This document shows positions 9,155 to 18,533 of a DNA stretch of 64,000 bases, piece after piece. The stretch is from Fuerstiella sp. Its GTDB lineage: Bacteria > Planctomycetota > Planctomycetia > Planctomycetales > Planctomycetaceae. The first letter of the stretch is position 1; every line of letters starts with the position of its first letter. The position numbers and the translations under genes were made by a program. The notes below the pieces were generated by a model. The model saw nothing but the letters and a program-made list of their open reading frames with translations, was not told where the DNA came from and searched no databases. The DNA lies in assembly GCA_029245955.1 (NCBI GenBank), contig JAQWOH010000086.1:1-64000 (forward strand). The letters are read 5' to 3'.

Positions 9155-10723
9155 TCAGGTCTCCGTCGCATCAATCGAGTTGTGGAACGGGGACAAACGC
9201 ATTAACTCCGGAAATGTATGTGAAATATCAAGCACAGGCAGAGCCGCAACCAGGACAACCAATGATCCCACGATCGTTGTCAGCAACTGGTTGGTAACGC
9301 TGTTGCCGATCTGGCCCGGCAGCAGCCAGGCGATGACGGTTGCCTGTATCATCAGAAGGAACAGACGCATGCATCCCCAGTCGATTTCGCGCAGCAGTCC
9401 CAGTCGATAGATTGTGATTTGGTTGCCGATCGGTCGTATCAAAAGTACGAGGGTCGTTGAGGCGGCGGCGCCGAGCGGACCCCAGACAGGGACAAACATC
9501 AGGTGCAGGAGGATCGCTGAAGCAATGGTCAGCATGTCGGTCAGAAAGATGCGACCGACGTAGCCGTGCGCTTTCAGGATCTCATTGTTAAACCCGACGA
9601 TCGAGCTAAGGTAAAATCCGGTGGCCAGCAGGCTCAGGATACCGGAAGAATCTGCGTATTCGCTGCCGAATAAAGCGATCGTGATCACATCTGACAGGCC
9701 GATGCAGATTAAGAACAGCGGGAATGTCGCGACCGCAATCCATGCCATAGTTCGCCAGTAGACGCGATCGATTGACGATACGTCGCCACGAGCATACATC
9801 CGTGAAATGGCGGGCGAAAACAGCAGCCGAAAACTTTCTGCCACGAAAGTATTCAGTCGAGCAACGGGAAGCACTGCTCGGAATGCGGCGACCGCCAGTG
9901 CTCCGTGGCAAAATTCCAAGACCACCGTGACCAACGCGATGCGTGCCATCACCAGCAGGTCAGTAGACATCAGTGGCAGGCTGAAGCCAAATACCTGTCT
10001 TGCCGGGATCTGAATGGAGTCACGGCGGAAGTACTTCAGCAGGTCGGCTTTCTTTAGTACAGACCATAGTACGATTGCGGAGTATCCCGTTCCCAGAACC
10101 CCGCCAATGAGATAGGATATCGCCAGCAGACGCACGTCCGAATGTGCAAAGATCAACGGCAGCACGCACATCAGCTTTAACAGCGGTCCCACCAGGTGGC
10201 GGCGTATAAACAACGCTTTGGGATTCGCAAAAGTTGCAAACATCTCCTCAAAGATTGAATCCACGGCCTTAAGCGGTGCCAGAACGATCAGGATCAGCAG
10301 CAGCGAGAGCGACAACGGGTCGTGGACCAGAGTCGAACCAATGAAGCCCTGCCCGGCAAGAACGAGTACGACGACACCGAGCCCGATAGCGGTGACACAG
10401 CACAGTGAAAGCATCACCGTGCCGGCCATGCGTCCAAATTCCCGGCGTTCCTGAAACAGTGGGGCAAAGCGGTTGAGTGTTCGTCCGAGGCCGAATAACG
10501 CGAAACTCGCCCCCATGGACACGATCGAGAGTCCGTACGCAAAGGCTCCGTAATCTGATTTGATCAGAAAACGAACCGTAATTACCTGGACAGCGAAGTT
10601 CACAACAATGGCGATGACGCGACCAAGCGTCAGCAGGGAAGAACCCCTTATCAGTTTTCGGGTGAGCGTGGCTGAGGTTTCGACACTCTGTTGAGTGTGC
10701 GTCTGTTCGGAGACAGAGGTCAT
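9155..10723 (-). CDS. Wzx-like polysaccharide flippase (MOP superfamily)
   Basis: A 522-residue, strongly hydrophobic protein with about 12-14 predicted membrane spans after a ~25-residue polar start. The opening L-I-R-G-S-S-L-L-T-L-G-R-V and the repeated two-half layout, with a central loop around residues 240-290, match polysaccharide-biosynthesis transporters of the MOP/MATE-like group that flip undecaprenyl-linked repeat units across the inner membrane. Its gene starts 4 nt inside the end of the Wzy-like gene and ends 3 nt before the APH-like gene. The family is diverse and sequence alone does not give the repeat unit. Flippase rather than drug exporter is inferred from the glycan genes around it. 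Confidence 0.85.
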   Translation of the reverse strand: MTSVSEQTHTQQSVETSATLTRKLIRGSSLLTLGRVIAIVVNFAVQVITVRFLIKSDYGAFAYGLSIVSMGASFALFGLGRTLNRFAPLFQERREFGRMAGTVMLSLCCVTAIGLGVVVLVLAGQGFIGSTLVHDPLSLSLLLILIVLAPLKAVDSIFEEMFATFANPKALFIRRHLVGPLLKLMCVLPLIFAHSDVRLLAISYLIGGVLGTGYSAIVLWSVLKKADLLKYFRRDSIQIPARQVFGFSLPLMSTDLLVMARIALVTVVLEFCHGALAVAAFRAVLPVARLNTFVAESFRLLFSPAISRMYARGDVSSIDRVYWRTMAWIAVATFPLFLICIGLSDVITIALFGSEYADSSGILSLLATGFYLSSIVGFNNEILKAHGYVGRIFLTDMLTIASAILLHLMFVPVWGPLGAAASTTLVLLIRPIGNQITIYRLGLLREIDWGCMRLFLLMIQATVIAWLLPGQIGNSVTNQLLTTIVGSLVVLVAALPVLDISHTFPELMRLSPFHNSIDATET

Positions 10724-12225
10724 GCGATGGCCCCCTGTGGTCTCTGCTCAGAAGCTGGTCTCACTGTGGTCTGAATTACCTCATTACAGGCGTCAGCCAA
10801 AGCGAGCATCAACCAGAAATATCGAACGTACGACATGTGCAGAAAAATACCCATCACAAGATAGCCGGTCAGGGCCAGCAGGAAGCTGGAGACCGTCTGC
10901 TCGAGTTCGTGATTGCTGCCGATGGTTTGTTGCCGACCGCGCAGCAGGGTAAATAAGGACGTGGCCAGCATGCCCATGAACAGGAACAGACCCGGGAATC
11001 CGGTTTCGGCCGGAATTTCCAGAAACATACAATGAGATTCGCGGTCTCCTTCCAAAGCTCGCAGCCCTCCAATGCGACCGAATTCACGCGTGTAGGTTCC
11101 GGAAAGATCGGGGCCGACACCGACAATCGGATGATGAACTGCAATACGGCCGGCCGCCAGCATTTCAGTAGCCCGGCCCCGTATGGCACCATCCGGTTCT
11201 TCGCGACCGGCCGACGACGCGCCAAAAATGCTCAGGGCGGCAGGGACGGTGGCCAGCCGCGTTCGGTACTGTGGAACAGCCATCAGCATCAATAGTCCGC
11301 CGGTAAAGAGAGTGGCGACCTGTCGTTTCGAAACAAATTTCAACGCAAGTCCGATCAGCACCAACATCACGAACGCTAACGCGCCACTGCGGGAAAATGT
11401 GAGCGCACATCCCATCCCGCAAAGGCAGGCGGCCGCCAGTCCCAACAGACGCATCGATTGCACACGCTCCGTCCAGAAACGTGACAATGCCAGTGGAATG
11501 AGCATGAGCATGATCTGCGCATAGCGGTTTTTTTCGCCGATCGGCCCCGACAGTCGTCGCTGTTGAGTGACGCCGCGCCCGTCCGCAACTTTGAAGCCGC
11601 GACCGCCGGAAACCTGTCCGAATCCTCCGAAATCGCTGTCGAATGAACGCGTTGCCTGTTGGTAAACTGAGACACTGCTCATGAACATGCCCGCGGCGAC
11701 CAGCGCCCAGACAGCCATTCTTAATACGTGCGGTGTACGTACAACATTCGTCACAAGAATGTACAGCAGCAGACCTTCCAGTATGTTTCCCTTTACGCCT
11801 TCCAGCGATGTGTCGGGGTCACGAGAAAGCATGGCACAGATCAGCTGCCAGCCGATATATGCCAGAATCCACGGCAATACCGGCGTGACAACAATGGGGC
11901 GTCGCAGCAGTACGACATTGTAAAGCAACGGAATTATCAACGGACTCGGCGCCAGTGCTGCGGCGAATGCGGGTACGCCGTGAAAACGGACGGCCACAAC
12001 CGCAGCGTTCGTATAGATCACAAACAGGGCCAACGGGACTGCTGATTCCGGCCGTACAATGAAAAATACTGCGGCGGGAACGGTCAGCACTGCGACTGCT
12101 GCCACGATTGGCTGATGCTCCATCAATGCGCCTGCGGCGATCAGGGCGGCGCACAAAAATGCCAGGCAAATCGCAACAATGCGACCGTCAAGCCAACGTG
12201 ATGAACTGTCCAGAGACACTGGCAT
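10720..12225 (-). CDS. Wzy-like O-antigen ligase/polymerase family membrane protein
   Basis: A 501-residue protein with about 11-13 hydrophobic segments and a long periplasmic loop. The loop carries R-R-L-S-G-P-I-G-E-K-N-R-Y, and later H-P-I-V-G-V-G-P-D-L-S-G and R-E-S-H-C-M-F-L-E-I, where the E-S-H/N-x-x-L region is characteristic of the PF04932-type (WaaL/Wzy) family. In a locus with a flippase and a Wzz-like protein but no lipid A genes, polymerase is more likely than ligase. The 3' end overlaps the flippase start by 4 nt, and the GT2 gene ends 9 nt upstream. The soluble loop between residues ~310 and 390 is the expected active region. Confidence 0.85.
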   Translation of the reverse strand: MPVSLDSSSRWLDGRIVAICLAFLCAALIAAGALMEHQPIVAAVAVLTVPAAVFFIVRPESAVPLALFVIYTNAAVVAVRFHGVPAFAAALAPSPLIIPLLYNVVLLRRPIVVTPVLPWILAYIGWQLICAMLSRDPDTSLEGVKGNILEGLLLYILVTNVVRTPHVLRMAVWALVAAGMFMSSVSVYQQATRSFDSDFGGFGQVSGGRGFKVADGRGVTQQRRLSGPIGEKNRYAQIMLMLIPLALSRFWTERVQSMRLLGLAAACLCGMGCALTFSRSGALAFVMLVLIGLALKFVSKRQVATLFTGGLLMLMAVPQYRTRLATVPAALSIFGASSAGREEPDGAIRGRATEMLAAGRIAVHHPIVGVGPDLSGTYTREFGRIGGLRALEGDRESHCMFLEIPAETGFPGLFLFMGMLATSLFTLLRGRQQTIGSNHELEQTVSSFLLALTGYLVMGIFLHMSYVRYFWLMLALADACNEVIQTTVRPASEQRPQGAIA

Positions 12226-12234
12226 ATGTTCGCC

Positions 12235-13419
12235 TTATGCCTTTGTCGCTGCTGTCAGAGACTGACTGGTCGATGCGGCCCGCTGTGGTTCCCACAGGAC
12301 GACTCGTTTGCCTGTCAGTGACCTGAAGGTTGCAATCAGGCAGGCGAGGTTCACCATGCAGAAAAAGAACGGAATCGACAGCGGCTTTTTTTGACCGAGT
12401 TTCGTGCCGTTCAGTATCCATCCCGCGAGTGCAGCGGCATAGAAACAGCACTGGCAGACGGTGGCCAGCAGAAAGAATGCTGATGATCCAGACAGAATGC
12501 TGCTGGTGATCAGCAGCAGCAACAGAGGAAACACCATCTGGCGCCTGAGCACTTTGTGCGAAAACAACTGGATGGAATAAAAACCGTGCCGTAGTGGATT
12601 CAGAAGAGACCTTTGTTGCAGCACACCACGAAGACCGCGGGTAATGATGCGAACCTTTCGGCCAAACTCAACGCCATTGCTGGCCGCCACAGGTTCGTAG
12701 GCTGCCGCGTCCCGGGCGAACACCAATCGATGGCCCGCAACGATCACCTGAGTCGATGTGGCAAAGTCGTCGGTGACGCCTTCGGGCACAGTGCGGAACA
12801 AAGAACGCCGGATGGCGTAGATGGCACCCGTAGCGGATGTCACATTGCCGGCCAGGCTCTGCCAGTCCTTCATCTGTCGGTCAAAATTCCAGTAACTTCG
12901 TTCGCCGGCATCGGCCGAATTAGCGCCGCTGCTCTTTGAATATCTCTGGTCACCGGCAACACCTCCAACAGTCGGATCGGCAAACGGGCGCACCAGAGCT
13001 CGCAATGAGCCTTTTCCGAATATGCTGTTCGCATCCGAAAAAATCAGGATGTCACCGTTGCAGTGATCAATCCCTGCATTCAGTGCGGCGGCTTTGCCGC
13101 CGCGAGGAAGGTTTAAGGCAACGAGTCGCGGATCGTCGAATTCGCTGATGATGTCCGCTGTGCGATCCGTCGAACCATCAGAGGCGACGACGATCTGCAT
13201 CTGTGCGGCCGGATAGTCCAGTTCCAGCATGTTACGAATTTTGTCTCCGATGCTGTCCTGTTCGTTGTGAGCTGCAATCAGGACACTGACCGTAGGTGTG
13301 ATGTCGCCTGAGCTGTGTGGACGACGACACGCATAACTGCGCAGCCACGACAACAACGGGAAGCCGAGATAGGTGTATAGAATCAGGGTTACGGCGAACC
13401 AGAAAAGAATGACGCTCAT
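12235..13419 (-). CDS. Family 2 glycosyltransferase, membrane-associated
   Basis: A 394-residue protein. One N-terminal helix is followed by a GT-A domain: V-S-V-L-I-A-A-H-N-E near residue 45, A-S-D-G-S-T-D-R-T-A near residue 80, the DxD-like F-S-D-A-N-S near residue 128, and V-T-D-D-F-A near residue 215 as the acceptor/base motif. Two or three C-terminal helices (from ~residue 295) anchor it, as in BcsA/HasA-like processive or lipid-linked GT2 enzymes. It probably adds a sugar to the lipid-linked repeat unit at the inner face of the membrane. Its start overlaps the GT4 stop by 4 nt, and the Wzy-like gene begins 9 nt after its end. Confidence 0.88.
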   Translation of the reverse strand: MSVILFWFAVTLILYTYLGFPLLSWLRSYACRRPHSSGDITPTVSVLIAAHNEQDSIGDKIRNMLELDYPAAQMQIVVASDGSTDRTADIISEFDDPRLVALNLPRGGKAAALNAGIDHCNGDILIFSDANSIFGKGSLRALVRPFADPTVGGVAGDQRYSKSSGANSADAGERSYWNFDRQMKDWQSLAGNVTSATGAIYAIRRSLFRTVPEGVTDDFATSTQVIVAGHRLVFARDAAAYEPVAASNGVEFGRKVRIITRGLRGVLQQRSLLNPLRHGFYSIQLFSHKVLRRQMVFPLLLLLITSSILSGSSAFFLLATVCQCCFYAAALAGWILNGTKLGQKKPLSIPFFFCMVNLACLIATFRSLTGKRVVLWEPQRAASTSQSLTAATKA

Positions 13420-14762
13420 GTCCGCATCTCCCTTGTCCGTGTGTCGGGGGCGGGCCGAAGCTCTCGGTTGTTGATGCGAGTGCTCCCGCAGATGCTCTGA
13501 ATGACCAGGTTGACACCGGTTTCCAGATTGAAGCCGTTTTGTACGGTTCTTCGTCCGGTTTCTCCGAGGTGTTGTCGCAGCTGCGGATCACGGCTGAGCA
13601 GCTGGATTGCATCAGCGATAGCAGTCGTGTCCCCCGGTTCCGTCAGCAGACCGCTGGTTTCGTGTTCGACAAGCTCCGGGATTCCTGACAGGCGACTGGC
13701 AATCACGGGAACGCCTGCAGCCATCGCTTCCATCAACACAACCGGAATTCCTTCACGGCGTCCATCAGCAGTGGGCACGCTGGGTGCCACAAGGATGTCA
13801 GCCGTCTGCAGCATCCGTATGATCTCATGGCGATCGCGGCGGCCCTCAAAAACGACGTTGTCCGTCAGTCCGGCGGCCGCCGTTTGCTGTTGCAGGAGCT
13901 GCAGATCGGGACCGTCTCCGACCAGATGCACGCTCATGGCCACGCCTGCGGCTTTTGCTTGCTGTGTCGCTTCAATCAGATACGTCTGACCTTTCACTTC
14001 ATGCAGCGTCCCGATGCAGAACACCTTTAACGGTGCTGTTGCGTCACTGTTCCTTTGAGAACGTTGGCCCCCTTCAAAATCATCCGGATTGACCCCGCAG
14101 TGAATGACCTTGACTTTGTCACCATGCTGATGGCCCGCTTCCGTCAGGACGATTTTCCGATTGTACTTTGAGATCGCTACGACGAACTGCGCATCACGGA
14201 CTTTTTCGGTCAGCATGTGCTGATCTCGGTGCAGGTCTGACCCGTGTGCAACAAAGCTGTACGGAATTCCTGAGAACTGATGAATGATCCACGCGGCGGC
14301 GGCCGGGTGACTGGCGAAGTGGGCGTGAATGTGATCGATGTTCGCCTGTCGCATGCGTTGAGCGATGGATACGCACATGGGAAACACTGCGAGTGCACCA
14401 AACAGAAAACGTCGACAACCCAGATTGGCGCGGATCAGAGTGCCCAGAGTACGCAGCCACAGTCGTGGTCGTTTCAAACACGCACTGAGATTGTCACACA
14501 GAATTTCGCACGACAGCAATGGAAGAAAATGGGCTCGCTTAACATACGCGACGGCCTCCGGGTGCATTTTCTCTGTCTGTTCCCGCCGCAGCGGGAAGAC
14601 CTCAACACACACACCCGCTTTCTCAGCAGCCTGCATTTCATACAGGATGAATGTTTCCGTGATCTTCGGAAATCTCGACATCATATACGCCACACGCGGT
14701 GCCGGACTTTCGGCAGCGGGCTGTGTGTTGCTCGATGATGAAGGATGAATGGCGGTGTTCAC
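13416..14762 (-). CDS. Family 4 glycosyltransferase
   Basis: A 448-residue GT-B enzyme. The N-terminal half carries R-F-P-K-I-T-E-T-F-I near residue 30 and H-I-H-A-H-F-A near residue 140, typical of GT4 enzymes. The C-terminal half has L-H-E-V-K-G-Q near residue 255, V-G-D-G-P-D, and the donor-binding E-G-I-P-V-V-L-M-E-A-M-A-A-G with the E-x7-E pair near residue 340. It is soluble and should act on the cytoplasmic side, building the lipid-linked oligosaccharide. It is the second gene of the minus arm, 28 nt after the Wzz-like gene, and overlaps GT2 by 4 nt. Sugar specificity cannot be read from the sequence. Confidence 0.9.
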   Translation of the reverse strand: MNTAIHPSSSSNTQPAAESPAPRVAYMMSRFPKITETFILYEMQAAEKAGVCVEVFPLRREQTEKMHPEAVAYVKRAHFLPLLSCEILCDNLSACLKRPRLWLRTLGTLIRANLGCRRFLFGALAVFPMCVSIAQRMRQANIDHIHAHFASHPAAAAWIIHQFSGIPYSFVAHGSDLHRDQHMLTEKVRDAQFVVAISKYNRKIVLTEAGHQHGDKVKVIHCGVNPDDFEGGQRSQRNSDATAPLKVFCIGTLHEVKGQTYLIEATQQAKAAGVAMSVHLVGDGPDLQLLQQQTAAAGLTDNVVFEGRRDRHEIIRMLQTADILVAPSVPTADGRREGIPVVLMEAMAAGVPVIASRLSGIPELVEHETSGLLTEPGDTTAIADAIQLLSRDPQLRQHLGETGRRTVQNGFNLETGVNLVIQSICGSTRINNRELRPAPDTRTREMRT

Positions 14763-14790
14763 GGGAAAAGCTCTTGCTGAACAGAGTGAC

Positions 14791-16179
14791 CTACACCGAA
14801 GGCGCTGCGGGAACCGGAGACGGACCGGAAAGCAAAGACTTGAACTGTGGCAGCATAACCAGCCATGACACAGCGAATATGAGTCCCAGCAGCCCGGCCA
14901 GCCCCATCACGATCAGAGGATTAGCAGCGATAGAGCGTTCTGCGGGGGTTGGCGGTTCGAGTACGGATACGGAGATGCCGGCACGACCGTTGGCCATTGC
15001 ATCGTCAACCAGCTGCCACTGCGTCAGTTGAGCATGGACCGCTTCGTACGACCTTTGAGCTCTGTCGATTTCTGCCAGCTTCTGAGACTCCTTCAGACGC
15101 ATCACTTTAGTTTCATTTGCGCTGAGCAAATATGAGTCGTAACGAGTCTGAAGAGCTTCTTCCTGCATGCGAATGCTGGCCAGAGATCGCTGCACTGTCG
15201 CCAGTGCCGTCTGTGAAAGGCGGGTCAGTTCCTGGTCATACTGCGCAACGAGCGCCTCAGCTGCCTTACGTTCCGGGTGCTGCAGGCCCAGACTGAACTG
15301 CAGTTCCGATGCCAGCGACCGGGCCAGTCGTGTTCGTTCTATGGCATCCGTCGGATCCGGCACGTCACTGCGCACGTCAGCGCTTAAGGCCTTTAGTTCT
15401 TTCAAAGCAGCGTCTCGCTGGCTCTGGAATTCAGTGCTGAAATCTGACTGGGAATCGCTGTCCGTGGTCTCCAGAAGGAAATTCCTGCTCGGTTGCAGTC
15501 GCTGTTCAGCCTGCTCAAGCAACAGGCGGCGACTTTGTGTCGTCGCAAGCGATTCTTCCAGACCCGCCAGAATGCGGGCAGCAGTTACAGGATCTGCACC
15601 TGCACTGCCTGCGTGATCCTGCTTCAGCGCTTCGTAGTCCATACCGAATGCTGCCAGTTCGGATCGCAGTTCCAGGTCCCGTGCCGTCAGCAGCAACAGC
15701 ATCTCCTGGTGCTGCTGCTGCTCCGATGTTGCCAGATATTCTCGATATCCGGCAACCAGCGCATTGACCACGTCCGCCGCTCGCTGTGCCGTCGAATCCG
15801 TGTACTGCAGTTGAAGAATGCTGGTTCCAGCCAGTGGGTCGATCTTCAGATTGGCTGCGATATCAAGGATGCGATTTGCGAGTTCTTCCGTAGATACTTC
15901 CGCGGCGATGCTTCGAACGGCACTGGTAATGACTGCCGGACTGCGGAGGATTTCCGCCTGAGTCGGCAGGAACTCCCTGTCGTGAGTTGAAGCCTTTGTT
16001 CCGTCAATGTCGACGGCGCGAGGTTCTACAATCAGCTTGGCGCCGACCTGCTGCTGAGGCTCGACGGTAATAAGAAATGCCCCACTGCTCAGGATCGCGA
16101 CTGTAGTGATGAACAAGATGGTACGCCATCCGCGCAGCAGTGCCCCGACGTCAATCACCTGGGCCGGATTCTCGTTCAT
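14791..16179 (-). CDS. Wzz/GumC-like polysaccharide chain-length determinant (no kinase domain)
   Basis: A 462-residue protein with the Wzz topology: short cytoplasmic start (V-I-D-V-G-A-L-L-R-G-W-R), first membrane helix at about residues 18-37, a long periplasmic, largely coiled-coil region (~residues 40-415, Gln/Glu/Leu/Ala-rich), then P-x2-P-A-E-R before a second helix near residues 420-445. The protein ends soon after the helix, so the C-terminal tyrosine kinase found in many Wzc-type proteins is absent. It controls chain length and helps couple polymerisation to export. It is the first gene of the minus arm, reading away from the shared control region at 16180-16771. Confidence 0.87.
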   Translation of the reverse strand: MNENPAQVIDVGALLRGWRTILFITTVAILSSGAFLITVEPQQQVGAKLIVEPRAVDIDGTKASTHDREFLPTQAEILRSPAVITSAVRSIAAEVSTEELANRILDIAANLKIDPLAGTSILQLQYTDSTAQRAADVVNALVAGYREYLATSEQQQHQEMLLLLTARDLELRSELAAFGMDYEALKQDHAGSAGADPVTAARILAGLEESLATTQSRRLLLEQAEQRLQPSRNFLLETTDSDSQSDFSTEFQSQRDAALKELKALSADVRSDVPDPTDAIERTRLARSLASELQFSLGLQHPERKAAEALVAQYDQELTRLSQTALATVQRSLASIRMQEEALQTRYDSYLLSANETKVMRLKESQKLAEIDRAQRSYEAVHAQLTQWQLVDDAMANGRAGISVSVLEPPTPAERSIAANPLIVMGLAGLLGLIFAVSWLVMLPQFKSLLSGPSPVPAAPSV

Positions 16180-16771
16180 CGTTCAGTCTCCGCATGTGTA
16201 CGTTTGAGGACCTGATGTTCTGCGCATTCAGCATGTTGACGCAATGTCCCTGGTGTTGCGTTAGGGAAACCTAGCCCGCCAGTGCTGAGCTGTTACCGGA
16301 ATGGGGGTAATTCTCCGTCGAGAGAATGTGCGATAGCCCACTGAAGTCGGATTATCCGTACAGTCCTTACAGACACACCATTGCTGATCGGTGGAGATGT
16401 TGCCGTTAGTCCACGAACCGACACAGAAGTCATGTTGTGCCATGACAGGTGTTCTGTTCCGGTTGCCATATCAACATTACTTCCTTCCCGAACGTTCGTA
16501 CGACGTAACGTTGCGGCTTATCGCTCAGTATTCTGCGGATACTGTTGTGCCGAGACATCATCTTGATGCCGGGGCACCCCGATTGATGAGGAATCACTGT
16601 GTCCACTTTTTAGATTGCAAAAAAAACTTTACGTCCTGACCACACAGCAAATTACCGGTTACAGTCGCAGTTGCGTTAGGGGTGCCCTGCCTGCTCTACT
16701 TGCGTCGGGCATGCGTATTGCATGGCTTTACCACCAGAACACTCACTACCGCAAAAAAGTTCGAAACACAC
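16180..16771. promoter_or_regulatory. Divergent control region between the two EPS operons
   Basis: About 590 nt without a convincing gene separates the start of the Wzz-like gene (minus) from the start of the phosphoglycosyl transferase (plus). It must contain promoters for both arms. The right part is locally A/T-rich, with an A-run near 16619-16627. Short ORFs on both strands here show no recognisable family, and I saw no clear sigma-54 or long inverted-repeat operator. Promoter positions were not assigned. Confidence 0.5.
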
Positions 16772-17485
16772 ATGGCAATGACAGCAGCTGTACCATCATC
16801 ACAGAAATCGACTGAGCACCCGCTGCCACGTCATCGACAGCGACATCTGGCATGCAACACGGACGTTGGAGGCCTTGGACCTGGCCGTTTCTATTTCGTG
16901 AGTAAGCGGTTGCTTGACCTGACCATCTGCCTGCTGCTGATCCCTGTAGTTCTTCCGGTCATGGCTGCATGCAGCGTCGCCCTGTGGCTCGAGAACCCCG
17001 GTCCAATCTTCTTTCCCCAGCAAAGAACGGGTCGTGGCGGATACCGTTTTCGGATGTACAAGTTGCGGACGATGGTGACAAATGCTGAGGAAATGAAACA
17101 TACCATCAGGCATTTGAACGAGCTTACCTGGCCGGATTTCAAGGTCAGCAATGATCCGAGGGTGACTCGAGTTGGACGAATTCTGAGAAAAACCAGTCTT
17201 GACGAGCTGCCCCAGATATTCAACGTGATCCTTGGCGACATGAGTCTTGTGGGGCCGCGACCGACTTCCTTCAGTGCCGACACCTACAATCTTTGGCATA
17301 CGGAACGCCTCGAAGTTCAGCCTGGTGTGACAGGATTGTGGCAGGTCAGTGGTCGAAGTGATGTGGATTTTGACGATCGACTGCGGCTTGACATCGAGTA
17401 CATCCGCAAGCGAAGTCTGTGGTTCGACATTCAGCTTCTGTATCGCACCATCGCTGCTGTCGTTGCGCCGAAGGGGGCCTATTAG
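16772..17485 (+). CDS. Initiating phosphoglycosyl transferase (bacterial sugar transferase, PglC/WcaJ catalytic domain)
   Basis: I place the start at ATG 16772 (237 residues) rather than the upstream GTG at 16682, because the upstream 30 codons lack family similarity. After a ~35-residue polar leader come K-R-L-L-D-L and the single re-entrant hydrophobic helix, then the bacterial sugar transferase core: M-Y-K-L-R-T-M, S-L-D-E-L-P-Q-I-F-N-V, L-V-G-P-R-P and Q-P-G-V-T-G-L-W-Q-V-S-G-R. These enzymes move a phospho-sugar from UDP-sugar to undecaprenyl phosphate, the first step of EPS assembly. It is the short monotopic form without the N-terminal four-helix region of WcaJ/WbaP. It is the first gene of the plus arm. 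Confidence 0.9.
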   Translation: MAMTAAVPSSQKSTEHPLPRHRQRHLACNTDVGGLGPGRFYFVSKRLLDLTICLLLIPVVLPVMAACSVALWLENPGPIFFPQQRTGRGGYRFRMYKLRTMVTNAEEMKHTIRHLNELTWPDFKVSNDPRVTRVGRILRKTSLDELPQIFNVILGDMSLVGPRPTSFSADTYNLWHTERLEVQPGVTGLWQVSGRSDVDFDDRLRLDIEYIRKRSLWFDIQLLYRTIAAVVAPKGAY

Positions 17486-17579
17486 CTGAAGCTTGGGGCA
17501 CGCAGGAGTTCTTCGCCTGCTGGCAGCAGTTCGGCTCGAGTGCTATTGAATACAAATCCGGTTCGCAAAGAATGATATC

Positions 17580-18482
17580 ATGAAATCTCATCGTAAATGG
17601 ATAGCCGCGACCCTCTGCTGGTTTTTCGTCCTGTTTAACGTCGAACGAATCTTTCCGCAGATCGATATCGCGTCGTTTGTGTACGTTCTTTCGACGATCG
17701 CAGGACTGTCACTGCTGACGATGCCGTTAGTGCGTCGAGGGCGATTTGCCGTCACCGCTGTTGCCTTTGGGCTGGTCTGGCTGATTGCCAAGTGTACGCT
17801 CGGACAGGGGGTGGATCTTGCCGCACTCCCAATTGTTCTGGTGGAAGTTTTCGCTTTAACGTTTTCTCAGTTTCTGTGCCTGAGGATCGTGCAGAACATG
17901 CAGGAATTTGAGACCAAGTCGACTCAGATGCTGGAAGTGCTGAGGGCAACCTCGGTTCCGGATCTGCAGGATTCAGAGTCAGTGTTTCTGGATGAAATTC
18001 GGCGTGCCCGCCGGCATGAACGGCCTCTGACATTCGTATCTCTGACCCCTGGCCAGGCAACTTCGGAGGCTCTCGCGGAACTTGTTCAGCAGCTCACAGA
18101 CTCTCTCAGCAGAGAGTACATGATCGGTTGTCTGAGTCGTGTGCTCAGAACGACAACCAAGTCCCACGATCTCACTGTCCGTGTAGGAGATAAATTCCTG
18201 ATGCTGCTTCCCGAAACCGACGTGCCCCAGGCCCGGGCAATGAGTCGACGAATTCGGTCTGACATTTTCGAGCAGCTGGGCGTCAACGTGAATACGGATA
18301 CTTACGCTTTTGGAATCGACGAAGTCACTCTGTCAGGTGTTCTCAGCCGAATGGGGGTGCAGCCACAGGAGGACGCCCATTCGTCTTCTGATATTTTTGA
18401 CATTCAGCCAAGCAAATCGGAGGCACATCGCCTCGTCGCGGCTATCGCTGACGGCACACCGAAGGCAGACGCATCATGGTAG
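17580..18482 (+). CDS. Membrane protein with degenerate GGDEF-like domain
   Basis: A 300-residue protein. Three to four hydrophobic segments fill residues 8-110, a short coiled linker follows, and then a domain whose pattern matches GGDEF proteins: L-D-E-I-R-R-A-R-R-H-E-R-P-L near residue 138, S-H-D-L-T-V-R-V-G-D-K-F near residue 200 where active enzymes have R-x-G-G-D-E-F, and L-L-P-E-T-D-x-x-Q-A-R-A immediately after. The Asp of the first metal site (the D-x-D-x-F-K strand) is replaced by S-L-T-P-G-Q. Diguanylate cyclase activity is therefore not expected; a receptor or scaffold role is inferred. It lies 94 nt after the sugar transferase and 51 nt before the deacetylase, in the EPS plus arm. 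Confidence 0.65.
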   Translation: MKSHRKWIAATLCWFFVLFNVERIFPQIDIASFVYVLSTIAGLSLLTMPLVRRGRFAVTAVAFGLVWLIAKCTLGQGVDLAALPIVLVEVFALTFSQFLCLRIVQNMQEFETKSTQMLEVLRATSVPDLQDSESVFLDEIRRARRHERPLTFVSLTPGQATSEALAELVQQLTDSLSREYMIGCLSRVLRTTTKSHDLTVRVGDKFLMLLPETDVPQARAMSRRIRSDIFEQLGVNVNTDTYAFGIDEVTLSGVLSRMGVQPQEDAHSSSDIFDIQPSKSEAHRLVAAIADGTPKADASW

Positions 18483-18533
18483 GGGCAGGAGTCCGCGGCG
18501 GGTGCCTGACCGAGGACTATCGGAGTTGTTTTG

